Positions 59,438 to 64,000 of a DNA stretch of 64,000 bases are shown piece by piece. Made by a program: the position numbers and the translations under genes. The notes below the pieces were generated by a model. The model ran no database searches. It saw only the letters and a program-made list of their open reading frames with translations, and was not told the DNA's origin. Source of the stretch: DAOUBF01 sp034432795 (GTDB taxonomy: Bacteria > Chloroflexota > Anaerolineae > DSLN01); the NCBI GenBank assembly GCA_034432795.1, contig DAOUBF010000003.1:1-64000 (forward strand), in the 5' to 3' direction. Numbering within the stretch: position 1 is the first letter of the stretch; each line of letters begins with the position of its first letter.

Positions 59438-61957
59438 TTAGCTCATATCTCCCTGTGTATTCCAGAATGCCGCCAGGCGCTGCGCCAGGAGCGCGTGCTC
59501 AGGCCGTTCCAGCGCGGGGTCAGCCTGGAGCAGCGCCTGTGCTTCGCGTCGCGCCAGTTCAATCAGCGCCAGGTCGCTCAGCCGGGCCAGGCGCATCTCC
59601 GGCAGCCCGCTCTGGCGTGTCCCCAGGAACTCGCCCGGCCCGCGCAACTCCAAATCCTTCTCAGCCAGGAGGAAGCCGTCCTGTGTGCTCTCTATCACCT
59701 GCAAGCGCTGGTCGCCGTTCAGGCTGGCCTCATCCGAGATCAGCAGGCAGTAGGAGGGGTGCTCGCCGCGCCCGACGCGCCCGCGAAACTGGTGCAGTTG
59801 CGCCAGGCCAAAACGACTGGCCCCCTCAATGAGCATCACCGTGGCGTTGGGTACGTCAATCCCTACCTCCACCACCGGCGTGGAGACCAGGATGTCCAGT
59901 TCGCCGCGGTGGAAGGCCACCATCACGGCTTCCTTCTCCGGGCCTTTCATGCGGCCATGCAACAGGCCCAGCCGGAACTGGGGAAAGACCTCTTTTTGCA
60001 GCCGCTCATACTCCTGAATCGCCGCCGCTGCCTCAATCTTCTCGGAGTCCTCCACCAGCGGGCAAATAATAAACGCCTGACGCCCCTGCTCAATCTGGCG
60101 GCGGACGAAATTATAGGCCCGCTGGCGCTCCGCCGGAGAGATCACCTTCGTCTTGATCTCTGGCCGACCCGGTGGCATCTCATCAATGATGGACAGGTCC
60201 AGATCGCCGAACATGGTCAGCGCCAGCGTGCGCGGGATCGGCGTGGCCGTCATCACCAGGACATGGGGATTATACCCCTTTTGGCGCAAAGCTGCACGCT
60301 GGGCCACGCCGAAGCGGTGCTGCTCGTCAATCACCGCCAGCCCCAGCCGTGCAAACGTCACGCCCGGCTGGATCAGGGCGTGCGTCCCTACCACCAGGAG
60401 CACGCTCCCTTCGGCCAGCCCCCGGAGGATTTCGGCGCGACGCGCCTCTGGCGTGCTCCCCGTCAGGAGCGCCACGTCGCTTCCCAACAGGCGCACAAGC
60501 GTGCGATAATGCTGCTCGGCCAGGATCTCGGTGGGGGCCATCAGCGCCGCCTGGACGCCGTTGGCGTTGGCGATAGCGCAGGCAATGGCGGCGATGACCG
60601 TCTTGCCGCTGCCCACATCGCCCTGGAGCAGCCGGTTCATGGGGCGCCCGCTGGCCAGGTCGGTGCGGATGTCCCCCAGCGCCCGCTCCTGGGCGGCAGT
60701 GAGCCGGAAGGGCAGGCGGGCCAGGAGGCTCTCCAGCCAGGCATCGTCCACGCGCAGCACCAGGCCCGGCTCGGCCCGCCACTCGCGGCCCTGGCGCTGG
60801 ATGCCCAATTGCAATAGCAAAAGCTCATCAAAGGCCAGCCGCCGCCGTGCCTGCTCCAGGTGCTCCCAGGTGTCCGGGAAGTGCATCTGGGTGAGTGCCG
60901 TGCCTATGTCCATCAGCCCCAGCCGCTGGCGCATCTCCGGCGGCAAGGGATCGGGCACGCGTCGCGCCCAGTAATCTATGGTGTGCTTGAGCAGGCGGCG
61001 CATCCAGTGCGCGTGCAACCCCTGGACGAGGGGATAGACGGGGACGATACGGGCAGTGTGCAACTGCTCGGCTTCCAGCGGCTCCCATTCCGGCGAGGAG
61101 AGCACCAGCCGCCCCAGGTACTCATCCACTTTGCCGGAGAGGACGATCTGCCGTCCGGCGCGGAGTTGCTCGGCCAGGTAAGGCTGATTGAACCAGGTGG
61201 CCTGGATCGTGCCGGAGCCATCGCCGATGATGGATTGGACAATGGGCGCGCCGCCGCGCGTCTGGCGCACGTGCGTCTCCCAGATCGTGCCGATGATGGT
61301 CACCTCTTCGCCGTACTCCAGCCGGTTGATGGGCTTTAGGCGGCTGTAATCATCGTAACGGCGCGGAAACAAGTATATCAGGTCGCCGATGGTGTGGACG
61401 CCCAGCCGCGCCAGCCGCTCGGCCTGCTTCGCCCCGACGCCTTGCAGCGCGGTCACCGGCGCGTTCAGCCCCAGCGCGGGTTCCGGCCTGGAGGGTGGGC
61501 GCGGTGCGCGCGGGGTGGAGGGGCGTTCGGCCCGCACCCCCCTCTCTTCCTCTCCCAACCGGGCTGAAGCCCGGTACTGGGTAAGCCCGGTACTGGGGGG
61601 AGAGGGCGCTTCCGAAATCGCCTCCTCTGGCTCTTCTATCCAGGGTGGCCCGGCCTGGGCTTCCTCGCCTGTTATCTGAGGTCTGCTGAGGACAGCGATA
61701 CGCCCGTGCACAATGTCCAGCATTGTCTGCACGGCCTGCATCCGCGCCTCGCGGGTCTCCAGGCTGGGGTATTCCGCCAGGAGCTCCGCCAGGGCCTCCA
61801 CGCGGGCGGCCTCATCCGGCTGCGTCGCCTGGCGGCGGGCGTCATGCAGCCAGCGGTTGAGCAGCTTATCCAGCCCGCCGGAGACTGCGCGGTTGCGATA
61901 GTTCTGCTCCTGTTCCAGCTTGAGCACCTTGACCAGGCTCTTAAAAGCCGGTACCAT
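59438..61957 (-). CDS. recG: ATP-dependent DNA helicase RecG with N-terminal extension
   Basis: An 839-aa branch-migration helicase. An N-terminal helical extension (about 1-100) and a linker (about 100-170) precede the wedge/OB domain (LQGVGAKQAERLARLGVHTI, DLIYLFPRRYDDYS). The motor follows: LQGDVGSGKTVIAA, AVIDEQHRFGV, TATPIPRTLALTMFGD, HGRMKGPEKE, and the final FRGRVGRG. The linker contains translated repeats (about residues 145-165, AGLTQYRASARLGEEERG). ATG at 61957 chosen (17-base overlap with degV); 61972 is also possible. Confidence 0.95.
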   Translation of the reverse strand: MVPAFKSLVKVLKLEQEQNYRNRAVSGGLDKLLNRWLHDARRQATQPDEAARVEALAELLAEYPSLETREARMQAVQTMLDIVHGRIAVLSRPQITGEEAQAGPPWIEEPEEAISEAPSPPSTGLTQYRASARLGEEERGVRAERPSTPRAPRPPSRPEPALGLNAPVTALQGVGAKQAERLARLGVHTIGDLIYLFPRRYDDYSRLKPINRLEYGEEVTIIGTIWETHVRQTRGGAPIVQSIIGDGSGTIQATWFNQPYLAEQLRAGRQIVLSGKVDEYLGRLVLSSPEWEPLEAEQLHTARIVPVYPLVQGLHAHWMRRLLKHTIDYWARRVPDPLPPEMRQRLGLMDIGTALTQMHFPDTWEHLEQARRRLAFDELLLLQLGIQRQGREWRAEPGLVLRVDDAWLESLLARLPFRLTAAQERALGDIRTDLASGRPMNRLLQGDVGSGKTVIAAIACAIANANGVQAALMAPTEILAEQHYRTLVRLLGSDVALLTGSTPEARRAEILRGLAEGSVLLVVGTHALIQPGVTFARLGLAVIDEQHRFGVAQRAALRQKGYNPHVLVMTATPIPRTLALTMFGDLDLSIIDEMPPGRPEIKTKVISPAERQRAYNFVRRQIEQGRQAFIICPLVEDSEKIEAAAAIQEYERLQKEVFPQFRLGLLHGRMKGPEKEAVMVAFHRGELDILVSTPVVEVGIDVPNATVMLIEGASRFGLAQLHQFRGRVGRGEHPSYCLLISDEASLNGDQRLQVIESTQDGFLLAEKDLELRGPGEFLGTRQSGLPEMRLARLSDLALIELARREAQALLQADPALERPEHALLAQRLAAFWNTQGDMS
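61490..61612. repeat. G/C-tract and GGCTGAAGCCCGGTACTGGG repeats inside recG
   Basis: CCCCCCTCTCTTCCTCTCCC, then AACCGGGCTGAAGCCCGGTACTGGGTAAGCCCGGTACTGGGGGGAG as two tandem half-elements. It is in frame with recG and encodes part of its linker. Confidence 0.75.
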
Positions 61958-62810
61958 GGTCCTCTGCCTCATACACGAGCACCCCCAGGCTGTTCGGGCC
62001 GATGAAGCAGCCCAGCGTCGGGCCGTACATGCGCACGGAGAATTCCTGATTGGGGTACTCCTCTGTGAGCCGATCCAGCAACATGCGCGTGTCCTCGGTG
62101 GGATGGCGGGCGCTTTGCAAAATGGTCAGTTCGGCGATGTCGGCGAACTCGGTGATGAACTCCAACAGTTTCTCCACCGCCTTGTCGCGGCTGCGCACCT
62201 TCTCCATGGGGATCAGGTCGCCCTCCTCAATCGTCAGGAAGGGCTTGATGCCCAGCATAGTCCCCAGGATCGCCTGCGCCGGGCCCATGCGCCCGCTGCG
62301 CTCCAGGTAGGCCAGGTCCTCCACCACGAAGACCATGTAGATGCTGGAGATCATGCCGCGCACCAGCCGGACGATCTCGTCCAACGCGCGGCCCTCCTCC
62401 ACGGCGTGCATGGCCGCCTCCACCAGGATGCCCAGGCCACGCGAGATGGTCATGGAATCCACCACCCGCACCTGTGTCCGCCCCAGGAGCGCGTCGGCAG
62501 CCGTCTTGGCGTGGCGATACGCCCGGCTGAGCTTGCCAGAGGTGTGGATGGAGAGGATATAGTCACTTGTCCTGGCAAGCCCGGTATAGACCCGCGTAAA
62601 GTCCTCCACCGTGGGGGGAAGGGCCACTGGCTTGGGGTCCCCCAGGGCGACGCGGCGGAAGAACTCCTCCGGGGTGATGTCAATCCCTTCACGAAAGGTT
62701 TGATTACCAAACTGAATGATATGTGGGACAATGACGACGCCCAACCGCTCGGCCCAGGCCGGGTCAGCGAATTGGACGGCGCTGTCTGTAACGATACGAA
62801 TCCTAGCCAA
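61941..62810 (-). CDS. DegV/FakB-family fatty-acid-binding protein
   Basis: A 289-aa protein that presents a fatty acid to FakA kinase in the exogenous fatty-acid pathway. DegV signature: IVTDSAVQFADPAWAERLGV, SIHTSGKLSRAYRHAK (lipid head-group Ser/Thr) and VRVVDSMTISRGLGILV. C-terminal GPTLGCFIGPNSLGVLVYEA with Gly and Asn of the family. Usual length. It lies downstream of the FakA-like gene, which supports the FakAB assignment, and overlaps recG. Confidence 0.92.
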   Translation of the reverse strand: MARIRIVTDSAVQFADPAWAERLGVVIVPHIIQFGNQTFREGIDITPEEFFRRVALGDPKPVALPPTVEDFTRVYTGLARTSDYILSIHTSGKLSRAYRHAKTAADALLGRTQVRVVDSMTISRGLGILVEAAMHAVEEGRALDEIVRLVRGMISSIYMVFVVEDLAYLERSGRMGPAQAILGTMLGIKPFLTIEEGDLIPMEKVRSRDKAVEKLLEFITEFADIAELTILQSARHPTEDTRMLLDRLTEEYPNQEFSVRMYGPTLGCFIGPNSLGVLVYEAEDHGTGF

Positions 62811-62960
62811 GTCTCACTCCACCTGTTCCAGTAGTCACAAAAGCTACTCCAATGATAACACACAAAAGCGACTCCAACGAAAGCAACAATGAGCCACCCG
62901 CAACCGGGCTGTGAGCACCGGTACTGGGAAGACCGGTACTGGGTTCAGCCGTCCACAGTT
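62811..62960. repeat. 25-bp tandem repeat and ACCGGTACTGGG repeats before degV
   Basis: CACAAAAGC(T/G)ACTCCAA(T/C)GA begins at 62836 and again at 62861 (period exactly 25). A third, diverged copy (CTACTCTAATGATAGCAAA) is at 62961-62979 inside the end of the FakA-like gene. Between them are two ACCGGTACTGGG units (62917-62928, 62932-62943). A TATCAT within the tandem copies may be the degV -10. Confidence 0.6.
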
Positions 62961-64000
62961 CTACTCTAATGATAGCAAATAATGATAAAAGGGTTGGCCC
63001 CCTTCCACGACTTCAAACTCATGCTGGGGATAGCGGTGGCGCAAGGCCGCCGCCAGGGCCTCGGCCTCCTGGCGTGTCATTGAATCCCCAAAGTAGAGCG
63101 TCACATGACGCGGCTCATCTCCCAACCCCATGCGCTCCAGCGTCAGCCGGACGACCTCATCCAGATGATCCCCAGAGACAACCAGTTCGTCGCCACTCAG
63201 GCCGATAAACTGGCCGGCGCCGATATGGAAGCCGTTGATTTGCGCCGCACGGACGGCGGTGGTCACTTCGCCGCTGACCACCTCGCGCGCCGCCTCGGCC
63301 ATGCGGGCGGCCACCTCGTCCAGGTCGCCGCTAGCCTCAAAGGCCAGCATCGCGGCCACCCCCTCCGGGATGCTGCCTGTGGGGACAACGGCCACGCGCT
63401 TGGACGAGAGGGCTTTGGCCTGTTCCGCCGCCAGAATGACGTTCCGGTTGTTGGGTAGGACGATAACCTTCTGGCTGGCCACGCTCTCAATCGTCTGTAG
63501 AATCTCCTCGGTGCTGGGGTTCATGCTCTGCCCGCCGGGCACAATAGCCGCCACGCCCAGATCGCGTGTGAAAATCTGGGTCAGCCCTGGGCCGGAGACG
63601 ACAGCGATGGCCGCGATCTCAGGTGCGGGAGCGGCGCGGGGCAGGGTCTGTTCGGCCTCCCGGCTGGCGATATAGCTCTGGTATTGCGCCTGCATGTTCT
63701 CCACGACCACATCGCTCAACGCCCCCTTGCTCACCCCGTAGCTGAGGGGGATGCCAGGATCGTGCACGTGGACGTGGACCTTGACGGTATGCGCATCCCC
63801 GACAACCAGGGGGTATTCCCCCATAGCGCTGATCGCGGCGCGGATCTCCTCCACATCCAGATGATCGCCATGGATCAGGAACTGGACATCGTAGCCGTAG
63901 CCCTCCTCGCCGGGGTCAAGCCGCGCCCGCAGCACCTGGAGGCGCGGTAAGGGCAGCGCTGGGGTCAACGCCTCGCCGCGCATCGTGCGCAACATGCTCT
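62961..64000 (-). CDS. FakA-like (DAK-phosphatase-domain) protein, N-terminus outside window
   Basis: The frame is open to the window edge. The 344 residues from ATG 63995 are only the C-terminal part of a FakA/DhaL-type fatty-acid kinase. Visible: EEGYGYDVQFLIHGDHLDVEEIRAAI, VVGDAHTVKVHVHVHDPG, the GALSDVVVENM-QAQ motif and VLPNNRNVILAAEQA. The DhaL kinase domain should lie beyond 64000. Together with DegV it would phosphorylate fatty acids for phospholipid synthesis. The last codons overlap a copy of the 25-bp repeat described upstream of degV. Confidence 0.88.
   Translation of the reverse strand, partial: SMLRTMRGEALTPALPLPRLQVLRARLDPGEEGYGYDVQFLIHGDHLDVEEIRAAISAMGEYPLVVGDAHTVKVHVHVHDPGIPLSYGVSKGALSDVVVENMQAQYQSYIASREAEQTLPRAAPAPEIAAIAVVSGPGLTQIFTRDLGVAAIVPGGQSMNPSTEEILQTIESVASQKVIVLPNNRNVILAAEQAKALSSKRVAVVPTGSIPEGVAAMLAFEASGDLDEVAARMAEAAREVVSGEVTTAVRAAQINGFHIGAGQFIGLSGDELVVSGDHLDEVVRLTLERMGLGDEPRHVTLYFGDSMTRQEAEALAAALRHRYPQHEFEVVEGGQPFYHYLLSLE

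Noticed and set aside
59138..60817. 559-codon plus-strand ORF over coaD/recG
   Set aside because: Both opposite-strand genes carry all expected motifs; the ORF is a codon-bias shadow.
1..64000. CRISPR array
   Set aside because: No regularly spaced direct repeats with unique spacers, and no cas genes; the repeats seen are dispersed palindromes.

Overview
The window is a high-GC, gene-dense bacterial chromosome segment. It most likely comes from the phylum Chloroflexota (Anaerolineae-like). This is an inference from four things: many multi-pass GT-C glycosyltransferase-like proteins, secreted proteins with Thr/Pro-rich linkers ending in a YLPL(V/I)(I/L)K tail, a large UPF0182 protein, and a very high density of short palindromic repeats. 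No rRNA, CRISPR array, prophage or insertion-sequence transposase was seen. One tRNA gene, tRNA-Pro(CGG), is present.

Layout. 1-9.6 kb: the 3' part of a YfhO-like membrane protein, a small membrane protein, rsgA, a RelE-type toxin-antitoxin pair, gamma-carbonic anhydrase coupled to a secreted FG-GAP protein, UvrD/PcrA helicase and an orphan ParA-type ATPase with its own promoter and terminator. 9.7-24.7 kb: a block of ten multi-pass GT-C/GT87-like envelope glycosyltransferases. Nine are co-directional and mostly overlap by 4 to 23 bases. 25-29.5 kb: a NarL/DegU-type response regulator with a soluble DegS-like kinase, a deiodinase-like gene with an in-frame UGA, a TauE/SafE exporter and a VapBC-like pair. 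29.5-34.5 kb: mfd, pth and a membrane-anchored surface protein.

34.6-39 kb: a four-gene Mn/Zn/Fe-type ABC transporter (binding lipoprotein, ATPase, two permeases with C-terminal winged-helix-like extensions) behind a consensus promoter and an 18-bp DtxR/MntR-like palindrome; then tRNA-Pro. 39-46 kb: a tetrapyrrole-methylase/MazG fusion, a membrane histidine kinase, an alpha/beta-hydrolase lipoprotein, a DUF1444-like protein and a zinc-ribbon coiled-coil protein. 46-58 kb: a large SBBP-repeat surface protein, UPF0182, a T-box leader with pheS-pheT, a VOC protein, Hsp20 and a DUF2283 protein. 58-64 kb (minus strand): a FakA-like protein (cut by the window end), then degV/fakB-like, recG, coaD and a coiled-coil protein in tight succession.

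The most notable element is the gene at 27103-27804 (minus). Two same-frame open frames are separated by one TGA in a deiodinase-like GSFT-U-PYC motif. A perfect 7-bp hairpin with a G-starting loop lies 18 nt past the TGA, as expected for a bacterial SECIS, so it is probably an unrecognised selenoprotein. The second theme is the repeats. At least nine families of short palindromes lie not only between genes but in frame inside many ORFs (glycosyltransferases, recG, the ABC ATPase, mfd, the SBBP protein) and apparently in the T-box leader. Several promoters with exact 17-bp spacing were readable, some predicting leaderless or nearly leaderless mRNAs.
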